A stretch of 64,000 nt of DNA, from assembly GCA_031179305.1 (NCBI GenBank), contig JAPSHX010000002.1, positions 430,463 through 494,462 on the forward strand. The letters are read 5' to 3'. This document shows, piece after piece, positions 8,272 through 17,015 of this stretch. The notes beneath the pieces are model-generated. The model did not search any database, was not told the origin of the DNA, and worked only from the letters and a program-made list of their open reading frames with translations. This stretch comes from Paenarthrobacter sp. (lineage in GTDB: Bacteria; Actinomycetota; Actinomycetes; Actinomycetales; Micrococcaceae). The translations under genes and the position numbers were made by a program. Every line of letters begins with the position of its first letter. The first letter of the stretch is position 1.

Positions 8272-9743
8272 GTCTCTCCCGCCGAATTGAAAACTTCCAG
8301 AATCGGGGAAACGAAATCACCGAAGTCAGTTCCCCTGAGGGCCCTTCTGCCGAGGAAACGGTAACCACGCTTGGCCACATCCAGGAGGCGCGTGCGGCAG
8401 CGGCAGCCAACAGTACGCCGCAGACGGTGGAAGATGCACCGTCTACGATTCTTGCCAGTGGCGCGCTCAGCGGCCTCAAGGAACGGGCCGTGGCCGCCCT
8501 CTATGACCGTTTGGGGTCCAGGCTTATTGATTCGACGTTGGACGACGTTGAACTTCATCAGTACGTCCGGGATGAACTCCGGATAGTAGTGGATGAGGAA
8601 CAAGTCCCTCTGAGCACAGCAGAACGGCAACGTCTGACGTTAGAGATCTTGGACGACGTCATGGGACATGGCGCCATTCAACGATTCCTCGATGATCCGG
8701 CCGTCACTGAAGTCATGGTGAATCGCTTCGACAGCATCTACGTGGAGCGTGGCGGGCGGCTGTACAAGACTGAAGCGCGATTTGCCTCCGACGAGGCTCT
8801 TCGTCGGGTCATTGAACGGATTGTGTCCCGAGTTGGCCGTCGCATTGACGAGTCATCACCTCTCGTTGATGCTCGCTTGTCCGACGGATCACGCGTCAAT
8901 GCGATCATCCCGCCATTGGCTGTCAATGGGCCTTCTCTGACCATCCGAAAATTCGGCCATGAAGCGCTCACCGTGGCCAAGCTCATTGAGTTCGGCAGTA
9001 TGTCGCCGGAAATGGCAGAGCTGCTCAGGGCCTGTGTACTGGCGAGGATGAACATTATTGTCTCTGGCGGGACAGGTACCGGCAAGACAACTCTGCTCAA
9101 CGTTCTCTCGTCGTTCATTCCATCCGACGACAGAATCGTCACCATCGAAGACGCCGTGGAACTCCAGTTGCAGCAGGAGCATGTTGTTCGACTTGAGAGC
9201 CGGCCAGCGAATATCGAGGGGACTGGTGAAGTCACCATCCGTGATTTAGTAAGGAACTCGCTGCGCATGCGGCCGGACCGTATCGTCGTAGGCGAGGTTC
9301 GTGGTGGCGAGTCCTTGGACATGCTTCAGGCTATGAACACCGGTCACGATGGGTCCATCTCGACTGTTCACGCAAACTCACCCCGCGACGCCATTGCAAG
9401 ACTCGAAACGCTGGTCCTCATGGCAGGTATGGAGTTGCCACTCCGGGCCATCCGCGAACAAATCGCATCCGCCGTGAACTTGATAGTGCATATCAGCCGT
9501 TTACGAGACGGAACCCGCCGCATCACGCATATCACGGAAGTTCAAGGTATGGAGGGGGACATTGTGACCCTCCAAGACTCCTTCGTTTTCGACTACTCTG
9601 CAGGGTTGGATGTCAACGGACGGTTCCTCGGGAAAACTATTCCCACCGGCGTTCGTCCTCGGTTTACAGAACGATTCGCGGATCTTGGAATCCCTATTTC
9701 TCCAGCAGTCTTCGGCTCTCTCGTCCCTGGTGGGCTTCGATGA
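8268..9743 (+). CDS. CpaF/TadA secretion ATPase
   Basis: This is the hexameric ATPase expected to power Flp pilus extension and possibly retraction. It belongs to the type II/IV secretion ATPase superfamily. The 491-residue protein has an N-terminal all-alpha region, the N2-like domain with VTEVMVNRFDSIYVERGG, Walker A GGTGTGKT at 267-274, a Walker B region ending in RIVVGEVRGGE, and the His box GSISTVHANSPRDA. The start is the ATG at 8268, inside the ATGA overlap with cpaE. An upstream in-frame codon at 8220 is rejected because it lies inside cpaE without an RBS. Confidence 0.95.
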   Translation: MSLSRRIENFQNRGNEITEVSSPEGPSAEETVTTLGHIQEARAAAAANSTPQTVEDAPSTILASGALSGLKERAVAALYDRLGSRLIDSTLDDVELHQYVRDELRIVVDEEQVPLSTAERQRLTLEILDDVMGHGAIQRFLDDPAVTEVMVNRFDSIYVERGGRLYKTEARFASDEALRRVIERIVSRVGRRIDESSPLVDARLSDGSRVNAIIPPLAVNGPSLTIRKFGHEALTVAKLIEFGSMSPEMAELLRACVLARMNIIVSGGTGTGKTTLLNVLSSFIPSDDRIVTIEDAVELQLQQEHVVRLESRPANIEGTGEVTIRDLVRNSLRMRPDRIVVGEVRGGESLDMLQAMNTGHDGSISTVHANSPRDAIARLETLVLMAGMELPLRAIREQIASAVNLIVHISRLRDGTRRITHITEVQGMEGDIVTLQDSFVFDYSAGLDVNGRFLGKTIPTGVRPRFTERFADLGIPISPAVFGSLVPGGLR

Positions 9744-10693
9744 ACGCCGCATGGAGTTCGCCTTTCGTCCTTATTGGAGGGCTTCTTCTCCTCTACGTAA
9801 CGTTGGTGCTCTTGGTCATGGTGGTCTTCAAATCACGACGGACTATTGACATCCAACGTAGGCAGCAGCAATCACCTGCTCGCCAGACGGCGCTGACCGT
9901 TTTGACGGAATCAACCAAAGGGTTCATCGACTCAAGGCTTACCGTGCGACGCCACGGGCTTCTGTCCCAGGCATCGCTTGACGCTGCAGGGCTGAAGAAG
10001 CATGCATCAGACTACGTAGTGATCGCTGGGGTTGTGGCTCTCATCGCAGGAGTAACAGGCGTAGCGCTCGGAGGCCTGATGTTCGGGGTGCTCGTGTGCA
10101 TAATTGCGGTTCTCGGCCTCTATGCAACCCTTCGGTTACTTACGGCGCGACGCAGAGCCAGGTTCGATGAACAAGTACCCGACACCCTCCAGATGCTAAC
10201 GGGTGGCATGCGTGCAGGTCATAGCCTATTGCGGGCAATCGATGCGGGTTCAAAGGAAAGTGAGGCTCCGATGTCCGAGGAACTCGGCAGGATCGTGAAC
10301 GAGACACGCATCGGACGCGATATGGGTGAGTCGCTAAGCGAGGTCGGAGCGCGAACTGCCAGCGAGGACTTCCAATGGATCGCACAAGCCATCGAAATCC
10401 ACCGGGAAGTCGGAGGCGATCTCGCGGAGGTCCTGGACCACGTCGGCGAAACAATTCGTGACCGAAACCAGATCCGTCGCCAAGTAAGGGCCCTGAGCGC
10501 GGAGGGAAGAATCTCTGCCCTTGTCCTTGTAGCCTTACCGGTCATCATGTTCACAGTCTTGTGCTTCATGAACCCGCTGTACGCAGAGACATTCACTTCC
10601 ACACTGCCGGGCTACTTCATGATCGCCGCCGCTGTGGTCCTGCTCAGTCTCGGATCTTTCTGGCTAAGCATCGTTATCAAGCCGAAGTTTTAG
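9740..10693 (+). CDS. TadB-like inner-membrane platform protein
   Basis: The 317-residue protein has an N-terminal membrane helix, a cytoplasmic linker, paired helices near residues 90-135, the T2SSF/GspF domain (about residues 150-280; LQMLTGGMRAGHSLLRA, EVGGDLAEVLD) and C-terminal helices. TadB with TadC forms the membrane platform on which TadA acts. The ATG overlaps the tadA stop (ATGA). Gene order and domain placement make the assignment secure. Confidence 0.9.
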   Translation: MNAAWSSPFVLIGGLLLLYVTLVLLVMVVFKSRRTIDIQRRQQQSPARQTALTVLTESTKGFIDSRLTVRRHGLLSQASLDAAGLKKHASDYVVIAGVVALIAGVTGVALGGLMFGVLVCIIAVLGLYATLRLLTARRRARFDEQVPDTLQMLTGGMRAGHSLLRAIDAGSKESEAPMSEELGRIVNETRIGRDMGESLSEVGARTASEDFQWIAQAIEIHREVGGDLAEVLDHVGETIRDRNQIRRQVRALSAEGRISALVLVALPVIMFTVLCFMNPLYAETFTSTLPGYFMIAAAVVLLSLGSFWLSIVIKPKF

Positions 10694-10702
10694 GAGTTGG
10701 CC

Positions 10703-11578
10703 ATGAATATCTTCGTCTATGCAGCGATGCTCTGTATCGTCGCCCCGATTTCCTGGATGGTCTGGCTCGCGGTCACCAGTGACAGAGCCGGCTTGCGAAG
10801 CATCCGGGCCAATCTTGGCCGGAAGTCTGCTGGTTCAACGAAGCCTGCCTCGTCTGCCCAGTGGATTGCCAACGCTACCCGGCGACTGGCTCCCTTGGGA
10901 TACGTGGCGTGGCTCGACAAGCAACTCGCTGGAGCCGGCCGCCCGAAGGACTGGCCTCTGGCCAGAATCCTTGTTGTCAAACCCATGATGGCTATGGCTG
11001 GTGCTGGCCTAGGCTTGTTGTTGTACATCGGTGACCCCTCCGTCGGAAGATTCGTGCTCGGATTCGGCGCAATGAGCCTTGCCTACTTTGTGCCGGATAT
11101 CCTCGTCCGGTCCCATGCCCAAAAACGCCGGGACAACATCAAAATGGAGCTCCCCAACACATTGGATCAGATGCTCATATCAGTCCAGGCCGGCTTAGGG
11201 TTCGAAGCTTCCATGGCAAGGACAGCGGCAAACGGTTCAGGGCCTCTGGCAGACGAACTGATCCGTACGCTTCAGGACATCCAAGTTGGGCGCAGCCGCA
11301 AAGATGCCTACATGGCTCTCGCCGAGCGCGTGGATGTTCCCGACTTGCGGAGCTTCATACGTGCTGTGGTTCAGGCGGACACTTACGGCATCGCAATCGC
11401 TAAGGTCCTCCAGACGCAGGCCAAAGAAATGCGGACGAAACGGAGACAACGCGCCGAAGAGCACGCGATGAAGATCCCGGTGAAAATTCTCTTTCCGTTG
11501 ATCTTCTGCATTTTCCCCACACTGCTCCTGATCGTGATCGGACCTGCGGCTCTGTCCATCGCCCGAATGTTCCAGTAA
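10703..11578 (+). CDS. TadC-like inner-membrane platform protein
   Basis: This second GspF-domain platform protein has 291 residues from the ATG at 10703. The start was chosen because AGGAG (10692-10696) is six bases upstream; the in-frame TTG at 10697 abuts the RBS. It has hydrophobic helices at the N-terminus, near residues 95-130 and at the C-terminus, with the T2SSF domain between (LPNTLDQMLISVQAGLGFE). It is the last recognised gene of the Tad operon and is followed by an inverted repeat at 11621-11656. Confidence 0.9.
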   Translation: MNIFVYAAMLCIVAPISWMVWLAVTSDRAGLRSIRANLGRKSAGSTKPASSAQWIANATRRLAPLGYVAWLDKQLAGAGRPKDWPLARILVVKPMMAMAGAGLGLLLYIGDPSVGRFVLGFGAMSLAYFVPDILVRSHAQKRRDNIKMELPNTLDQMLISVQAGLGFEASMARTAANGSGPLADELIRTLQDIQVGRSRKDAYMALAERVDVPDLRSFIRAVVQADTYGIAIAKVLQTQAKEMRTKRRQRAEEHAMKIPVKILFPLIFCIFPTLLLIVIGPAALSIARMFQ

Positions 11579-11920
11579 CAGCGTTCTTGGAATACTCCTG
11601 ATCTTTCTGGGTCCGGCAGTGATCAAGATCATGCAGGCGTTCGGCTGATCTTGATCCGCAGGAAATAGACCGGCCGCACGCGAATCCCAGACCACGGGCG
11701 GCCACAACGGCCCCCTTCCGGTACCCAGAGCCGGGAGGGGGTCCTCCCACCCCAGTAGCTTCTTTTGCGCAAGCGAGTACCTGCAGCGGGGGTTCAGGTA
11801 GCACTGCTTCCGGAAGTCGAGTACGCCCTACTCGTGCCAAGCATCTAGCCACTCTTCTACACTCCACGTACAGCCTGGGATCCGCCCAACGTCTGCCCAC
11901 ATCAAAGCCTAGGAATGATC
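11579..11920 (+). promoter_or_regulatory. Region upstream of the membrane-anchored protease with AGTAC motifs
   Basis: No ORF is supported in this 342-bp gap. At 11621-11631 and 11646-11656 an 11-base perfect inverted repeat (GATCAAGATCA/TGATCTTGATC) could end the tadC transcript, although it has no U-run. Further on, GCGAGTACCTGC (11773-11784) and the inverted motif GAGTACGCCCTACTC (11819-11833) resemble elements before flp. An RBS AGGA is at 11911-11914. The protease probably has its own promoter here. A -10 could not be chosen with confidence. Confidence 0.45.
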
Positions 11921-13078
11921 ATGAAAAGGTCAGAGACGGTCAAGAAGCCGGAGAAGAAACTGAGCGTAGCAGCTGCGTTGGCGTCACTGGTAGCTGCGCC
12001 AATCCTCGCGGCGTCACCTGCCGCAGCTGACATCAATGCGGACACCATAGACAAGTCCATTGTGTGGGTCGACAGTGCGTGGAGCGCATCCGTCCAGGTT
12101 CCCTTCAAAGACGGCACCACCGAAACGTTCAGGACCACCGTCTACGCGTACTGCACCGGGTGGTTCGTCAGCGACACCGGCCACGTGGCGACTGCCGGCC
12201 ACTGCGTCGAAGCTGACGATGCGATTCGTACCAGTGTTTATGCGAACGTCATTGACGAGCAGGACTTGACCGGGGTCAAAGCCGAGAACGTCGATTGGCC
12301 CATGACGTTGGGAGATCCGTCCATCAAAATTGATCAGCCCTCCGGCATCGAGGGTGGAGTTCTTAGTGGAAAAACTGCCATCACAGCGCAATTGATCGCA
12401 AAACAGGGCTTTGAGAAAGGTGACAATGCCCTACTGCGCATAGCAGATATGAAAGATACCCCCGCGTTGTCAATCGGTTCCGAGGCCCCCAAGGTCCGCG
12501 AGAAAGTCACTTCCATCGGCTTCCCTGATCTCGTGGGCTCAACTTCGGATGTTGAGCGGCAAAAGCCGTCCTACCGCTCCGGAGCTGTGAGCTCTCGCAG
12601 CTATTCAACACAAGGTGTTCCCAGGACCGAAATCGACACTGACATTACCCCCGGGATGTCCGGAGGGCCTTCGGTCAATGAGGATGGGCAGGTCATTGGC
12701 ATCAATTCCGCCTACGTGTATCAAGGTGCCGGACAGGCCAACTACATCACCGACACTCAAACGCTCCGTGACTTCCTGACAGCCAACGGAGTCAAATTGG
12801 TTGAGTCTGCGCCGCAGTCCGCTGCTCCTGCGGCTGCTATTGAGAACCCGACTGCAGTCACATCCAGCGGACCTGAGATTCCGCTGTGGATGATCGTGAC
12901 ACTGATAGGCCTCGTACTCGCACTTGCCGTCATGGCAGTCTTCCTGACGCGGGCAATGCGCAAGCAACCACGGCCAGCCTCTGCAGCTGCCGTGCCCGCC
13001 GGCACACAGCTGCCCTGGGTACAAGAACCACATCGCCCCGAGGATGGACCGCGTCGTGAAGACGGCCAACCCCTATAG
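11921..13078 (+). CDS. Membrane-anchored trypsin-like serine protease (S1 family)
   Basis: From the ATG at 11921 the protein has 385 residues. It has a Lys-rich N-region, a hydrophobic signal peptide ending near ASPAAAD, an S1 protease domain, a C-terminal membrane helix (about residues 322-345) and a Pro/Arg-rich cytoplasmic tail. The catalytic triad is visible: H94 in TAGHC, D168 in KGDNALLRI and S247 in PGMSGGPS. C78 and C95 flank the histidine loop as in chymotrypsin folds. The protease domain would face outward, tethered to the membrane. It follows the Tad operon on the same strand and shares upstream motifs with flp. A role in processing pilus or surface proteins is inferred. It ends 16 bases from the convergent truA. 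Confidence 0.88.
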   Translation: MKRSETVKKPEKKLSVAAALASLVAAPILAASPAAADINADTIDKSIVWVDSAWSASVQVPFKDGTTETFRTTVYAYCTGWFVSDTGHVATAGHCVEADDAIRTSVYANVIDEQDLTGVKAENVDWPMTLGDPSIKIDQPSGIEGGVLSGKTAITAQLIAKQGFEKGDNALLRIADMKDTPALSIGSEAPKVREKVTSIGFPDLVGSTSDVERQKPSYRSGAVSSRSYSTQGVPRTEIDTDITPGMSGGPSVNEDGQVIGINSAYVYQGAGQANYITDTQTLRDFLTANGVKLVESAPQSAAPAAAIENPTAVTSSGPEIPLWMIVTLIGLVLALAVMAVFLTRAMRKQPRPASAAAVPAGTQLPWVQEPHRPEDGPRREDGQPL

Positions 13079-13094
13079 ATCATCGACAGGAAAG

Positions 13095-13985
13095 CTACTC
13101 CCGCCGCGCCCGCGTCAGCTCGGCACGTGCCAGCAACTCGCTATCGGACGGGTAGGCAACTTCCTCCAAAACCAGCGGATGCGGTGCTGCCAGGACCGAT
13201 TTAGCGTCACGCTGACGCTCCAGCAACCTTTTGTGCATCCACGCCGAATTTTCCAGTCCCTCCCCCACTCGCAAGGCGGAACCTACCAAGGACCGCACCA
13301 TGTTGTGGCAGAACGCATCAGCCTGCACGGTGGCAACAATGACATCGTCGTTTCCACGAGCAAAAGAGAACTGCTGCAGCTCGCGGATGGTTGTGGCTCC
13401 CTCGCGGGGTTTGCAGTAAGAACGGAAATCCTGGAGACCCAACAACGAACGAGCCCCCTCGTTCATCAGCGAAACGTCCAAAGGCGCCTTGTGCCACAAG
13501 GTAATGCCCCGCAGCACCGGATCCCAGCGTTCAGGACCGTCGGCAATACGGTAACTGTACCTTCGCCACAACGCTGAAAAGCGGGCGTCGAACCCTTCCG
13601 GCGCCAGACCGGCGTCGTGTACCTCCACTGCACCGGTGAGGTCACCGAGAATCCGGCTCAGTGCGCCACGGAGGCGACGCAAGAGCGCGACGCCGGGATC
13701 AAGTTCGTGCCCACGCGGCAGTGACAGCCACTCGGCTTCGCTCAGGTCCAGGTGAACCACCTGGCCCCGGGCGTGGACCCCGGCGTCGGTCCTGCCGGCA
13801 ACCGTCACGCGGATTGGGCGCTGCAGCAAGAGCGCAAGAGCCTCCTCAAGGGAGCCTTGCACAGTCCGGAGACCAGGCTGCAGGGCCCACCCATTGAAAG
13901 GGCCGCCGTCGTACGAAAGATCAAGCCGGACACGCAAAAACCCGCCGCCCCCCAAAACGGGGGCAGCGGGTTTTCGTTCGTTCAT
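13095..13985 (-). CDS. truA: tRNA pseudouridine synthase A
   Basis: TruA makes pseudouridine at positions 38-40 of tRNA anticodon arms. The catalytic Asp lies in AGRTDAGVHARGQVVHLD, and LSYDGGPFNGWALQPG near the N-terminus is typical. The longest reading is 296 residues from the ATG at 13985. However, codons 4-16 of that form are the rplQ terminator hairpin. An in-frame TTG at 13937, right after the hairpin, would give a 280-residue protein beginning just before the conserved core. Neither start has a good RBS. The gene follows rplQ by 32 bases. Function is firm; the start is uncertain. Confidence 0.93.
   Translation of the reverse strand: MNERKPAAPVLGGGGFLRVRLDLSYDGGPFNGWALQPGLRTVQGSLEEALALLLQRPIRVTVAGRTDAGVHARGQVVHLDLSEAEWLSLPRGHELDPGVALLRRLRGALSRILGDLTGAVEVHDAGLAPEGFDARFSALWRRYSYRIADGPERWDPVLRGITLWHKAPLDVSLMNEGARSLLGLQDFRSYCKPREGATTIRELQQFSFARGNDDVIVATVQADAFCHNMVRSLVGSALRVGEGLENSAWMHKRLLERQRDAKSVLAAPHPLVLEEVAYPSDSELLARAELTRARRE
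13934..13974 (-). terminator. Terminator-like hairpin after rplQ, inside the 5' part of truA
   Basis: On the minus strand a GC-rich stem (AAAACCCGC, GCCCCC and their complements, with a one-base mismatch) is followed directly by TTTTT. It lies 44-84 bases after the rplQ stop and inside the first codons of the longest truA frame. It looks like the intrinsic terminator of the alpha operon, with truA reached by read-through or by a separate start. Confidence 0.7.
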
Positions 13986-14017
13986 AGACTTAAGTCTACT
14001 GTGAAGAATTCAGTGAA

Positions 14018-14578
14018 TTACTTCTTGTCCTCAGCGGCCGGAGCCTCTTCGGTCTCAGCAGCTTCAGCTTCAGCAGCTTCTGCCTCAGCGGCCGGAGCCT
14101 CTTCGGTCTCAGCAGCTTCGGTCTCAACGGCTTCGGTCTCAACGACCTCTTCCTCGGCAGCCGGAGCAGCCTTGGCAGCGGCTGCGGTTGCTTCAGCAAC
14201 AACGGCCTGCTTCGGGGAGACCGGCTCGAGAACGAGCTCGATGACAGCCATGGGAGCGTTGTCGCCCTTGCGGTTGCCGATCTTGGTGATGCGGGTGTAG
14301 CCACCATCGCGGTTAGCAACGGCGCCGGCGATGTCGGTGAACAGCTCGTGGACAACGCCCTTGTCGCTGATCAGGCCGAGAACGCGGCGGCGGGAAGCGA
14401 GGTCGCCACGCTTGGCGAAGGTGACCAGACGCTCTGCGTACGGCTTAAGGCGCTTGGCCTTGGTGACCGTGGTGGTGATGCGCTTGTGCTCAAAAAGAGC
14501 AGCTGCCAGGTTCGCGAGCATCAGGCGCTCGTGAGCCGGGCCGCCTCCGAGGCGCGGACCCTTAGTGGGGGTAGGCAT
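14018..14578 (-). CDS. rplQ: 50S ribosomal protein L17 with long acidic tail
   Basis: L17 lines the large subunit near the exit tunnel. The conserved core ([18 protein letters not shown] to about residue 125) is followed by a tail of about 60 residues made almost only of Ala, Glu, Thr and Val, giving 186 residues in all. The tail is partly built from a 37-bp exact direct repeat (14029-14065 and 14083-14119, period 54 bp). The ATG follows AGGAG. It is downstream of rpoA, as in other bacteria. Confidence 0.97.
   Translation of the reverse strand: MPTPTKGPRLGGGPAHERLMLANLAAALFEHKRITTTVTKAKRLKPYAERLVTFAKRGDLASRRRVLGLISDKGVVHELFTDIAGAVANRDGGYTRITKIGNRKGDNAPMAVIELVLEPVSPKQAVVAEATAAAAKAAPAAEEEVVETEAVETEAAETEEAPAAEAEAAEAEAAETEEAPAAEDKK
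14029..14119 (-). repeat. 37-bp direct repeat with 54-bp period in the rplQ tail
   Basis: Positions 14029-14065 and 14083-14119 are identical, offset by 54 bp or 18 codons. The repeat encodes the [15 protein letters not shown] segment of the L17 acidic tail. The in-frame period means copy number could change without breaking the gene. Confidence 0.85.
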
Positions 14579-14644
14579 AGTTATTTCTCCTGTTATGTAA
14601 GCCGGTCAGGTCCATCGCTGGACCCGGCGGCCAAGATCTGCTGT

Positions 14645-15655
14645 TTAGAGCTCGTCGTCGCTGAACGCGGCGTCGTCCTCTTCGATGGCTGCGGCGCGGG
14701 CTGCGAGATCGAAACCGGGAGGGGAGTCCTTGAGGGACAGACCCAGTTCGACGAGCTTTGCCTTGACCTCGTCAATGGACTTCGCACCGAAGTTACGAAT
14801 GTCCATCAGGTCAGCCTCGGAGCGGGCAACGAGTTCACCCACGGTGTGGATGCCCTCACGCTTGAGGCAGTTGTAGGAACGGACGGTGAGGTCCAGATCC
14901 TCGATCGGCAGAGCCATGTCCGCTGCCATGGCAGCGTCCGTCGGCGACGGGCCAATCTCGATACCTTCAGCTGCGGTGTTCAGCTCACGAGCCAGACCGA
15001 ACAGTTCCACCAAGGTGGTGCCTGCGGAAGCAACAGCATCGCGCGGGGCGATGGCCTGCTTGGTCTCGACGTCGACAATGAGCTTGTCGAAGTCGGTGCG
15101 CTGCTCAACACGGGTAGCTTCCACGCGGAAAGTTACCTTCATGACCGGCGAGTAGATCGAGTCAACCGGAATACGGCCGATCTCGGAGTCGCCGGACTTG
15201 TTCTGAGCTGCCGAAACGTAGCCACGGCCGCGCTCGATGGTCAGTTCGAGTTCGAACTTGCCCTTCGAGTTCAGAGTGGCAATGTGCAGATCCGGGTTGT
15301 GGAATTCGACGCCGGCCGGCGGAGCGATGTCCGCGGCGGTGACGACTCCGGGGCCCTGCTTGCGCAGGTAAGCAACAACCGGCTCATCGTGCTCGGAGGA
15401 AACCGAAAGGTTCTTGATGTTCAGGATGATCTCGGTGACATCTTCCTTGACACCCGGAACCGTGGTGAACTCGTGCAGCACGCCATCGATCCGGATGCTG
15501 GTTACAGCAGCACCGGGGATGGAGGAGAGCAGGGTACGGCGGAGGGAGTTTCCGAGGGTGTAGCCGAAGCCCGGCTCCAGCGGTTCAATGATGAAACGGG
15601 AGCGGTTCTCGGATACAACTTCTTCAGACAGGGTGGGGCGCTGTGCAATGAGCAC
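14645..15655 (-). CDS. rpoA: RNA polymerase alpha subunit
   Basis: The alpha subunit dimerises to start assembly of RNA polymerase and contacts UP elements and activators. The 336 residues comprise the N-terminal dimerisation domain (to about residue 230; [20 protein letters not shown] is diagnostic) and the C-terminal DNA-binding domain ([32 protein letters not shown]). An acidic tail ends the protein. The start is a GTG at 15655 behind GGAAA. It follows rpsK after a 147-bp gap with a large hairpin. rpsD, often found in that gap, is absent. Confidence 0.98.
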   Translation of the reverse strand: MLIAQRPTLSEEVVSENRSRFIIEPLEPGFGYTLGNSLRRTLLSSIPGAAVTSIRIDGVLHEFTTVPGVKEDVTEIILNIKNLSVSSEHDEPVVAYLRKQGPGVVTAADIAPPAGVEFHNPDLHIATLNSKGKFELELTIERGRGYVSAAQNKSGDSEIGRIPVDSIYSPVMKVTFRVEATRVEQRTDFDKLIVDVETKQAIAPRDAVASAGTTLVELFGLARELNTAAEGIEIGPSPTDAAMAADMALPIEDLDLTVRSYNCLKREGIHTVGELVARSEADLMDIRNFGAKSIDEVKAKLVELGLSLKDSPPGFDLAARAAAIEEDDAAFSDDEL

Positions 15656-15725
15656 TTAGGTTTCCTTTCGGCGAGCATCCGCTATATGACGCAACACAGG
15701 TGGTGGAAATCGGCTTCGGTTTCCA

Positions 15726-15789
15726 GCCTGACCAGCCGGGCCATGCTGATGGATGAGAAATCATCCATAGCAGGCCCGGCCAGTCAGGC
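15726..15789 (-). other. Large stem-loop in the rpsK-rpoA intergenic region
   Basis: Three consecutive pairings build one long hairpin: 15726-15732 with 15783-15789 (7 bp), 15735-15742 with 15773-15780 (8 bp) and 15749-15756 with 15761-15768 (8 bp), closing on a 4-base loop. Small internal loops separate them. There is no U-run, so it is probably an RNA processing, stability or regulatory element rather than a terminator. Confidence 0.7.
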
Positions 15790-15802
15790 GGGGAAGACCT
15801 AA

Positions 15803-16204
15803 TTAGACGCGGCGGCGCTTCGGCGGGCGGCAACCGTTGTGGGCGCTGGGGGTGACGTCCTGGATGGAGCCAACCTCGAGGCCAGCGGCCTGAAGCGAAC
15901 GGATTGCGGTTTCGCGTCCGGATCCCGGGCCCTTGACGAATACGTCAACCTTGCGCAGACCGTGCTCCTGAGCGCGCTTTGCAGCAGCTTCGGCAGCCAT
16001 CTGGGCAGCGAACGGGGTGGACTTACGGGAGCCCTTGAAGCCAACCTCACCGGCGGAAGCCCATGAGATTACAGCACCGTTCGGGTCCGTGATGGACACG
16101 ATGGTGTTGTTAAAGGTGCTCTTGATGTGCGCCTGGCCAAGCGCGATATTCTTCTTATCCTTGCGACGCGGCTTACGAACCGCTCCACGAGTCTTCGGGG
16201 GCAT
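15803..16204 (-). CDS. rpsK: 30S ribosomal protein S11
   Basis: S11 forms part of the platform of the small subunit near the E site. The 133-residue length is normal. The N-terminus is basic ([14 protein letters not shown]), the core [14 protein letters not shown] is diagnostic, and the C-terminus ends in [12 protein letters not shown]. It follows rpsM by 51 bases and starts with ATG behind AGGAG. Confidence 0.98.
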   Translation of the reverse strand: MPPKTRGAVRKPRRKDKKNIALGQAHIKSTFNNTIVSITDPNGAVISWASAGEVGFKGSRKSTPFAAQMAAEAAAKRAQEHGLRKVDVFVKGPGSGRETAIRSLQAAGLEVGSIQDVTPSAHNGCRPPKRRRV

Positions 16205-16255
16205 TGTTTCTCCTACAGAAAGTTATCGGGGGAAAACCGGATCAATCCCGAGGGA

Positions 16256-16633
16256 TTAACGTCCGGCCTTCTTCTTGCCGGCGACGGTGCGCTTCGGGCC
16301 CTTGCGGGTACGAGCGTTGGTCTTCGTACGCTGTCCGCGTACGGGCAGGCCCTTGCGGTGGCGCAGGCCTTCGTAGCTGCCGATCTCTACCTTGCGGCGG
16401 ATGTCAGCGGCTACCTCGCGGCGAAGGTCACCCTCAACCTTGTAGTTGCCTTCAATGTAGTCACGCAGCTGGACCAGCTCGGCGTCAGTCAGGTCCTTGA
16501 CGCGAACGTCAGCGCTGATGCCGGTGGCAGCCAGGGTTTCGTGTGCACGGGTCTTGCCCACGCCGTAGATGTAAGTAAGCGCAATTTCCAACCGCTTTTC
16601 GCGGGGAATGTCTACGCCAGCGAGACGAGCCAT
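16256..16633 (-). CDS. rpsM: 30S ribosomal protein S13
   Basis: S13 sits in the head of the small subunit and forms bridges to the large subunit. The 125-residue protein starts at the ATG at 16633 ([14 protein letters not shown]), preceded by AAGGAG. An upstream extension of the frame is non-coding. The helix-hairpin-helix [13 protein letters not shown] and the basic tail [16 protein letters not shown] are as expected. Confidence 0.98.
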   Translation of the reverse strand: MARLAGVDIPREKRLEIALTYIYGVGKTRAHETLAATGISADVRVKDLTDAELVQLRDYIEGNYKVEGDLRREVAADIRRKVEIGSYEGLRHRKGLPVRGQRTKTNARTRKGPKRTVAGKKKAGR

Positions 16634-16829
16634 AGTGGCAGTACTCCTTGAATAAACCGGAGGTCGTAGGCAGTACACCCACACGTTCAGTGCGGCCCCA
16701 GCCTCCGACCGGGGGTTCGCTGACCAGGCTCTGTATTGCAGTCCTGGCACAGCTTGTGCTGCCTTTATTTACTTGCGTGGGCTAGCAGCCCAGGTTTGTC
16801 CTTGCGGACGCTGATTCCCGAAGGGGGAA

Positions 16830-16943
16830 TTAGCCCTGGCGCTGCTTGTGGCGCGGGTTCTCGCAGATCACCATGACCCGGCCGTTACGGCGGATCACTT
16901 TGCACTTGTCGCAGATCTGCTTGACGCTCGGCTTGACCTTCAT
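16830..16943 (-). CDS. rpmJ: 50S ribosomal protein L36
   Basis: This 37-residue protein reads [20 protein letters not shown] onward and ends in KQRQG. The four zinc ligands of the C+ form are present: C11, C14, C27 and H32 (CDKC ... CENPRH). It lies between infA and rpsM, its normal place. A zinc-requiring L36 suggests a C- paralogue may exist elsewhere for zinc limitation; none is in this window. Confidence 0.97.
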   Translation of the reverse strand: MKVKPSVKQICDKCKVIRRNGRVMVICENPRHKQRQG

Positions 16944-17015
16944 GGCGTTCCTTTGCGTGTTTTGCAGTTGATCTGCTGGAGCGGCTCAGGCACTATTGCC
17001 TTGCCGCCCAGCAAT

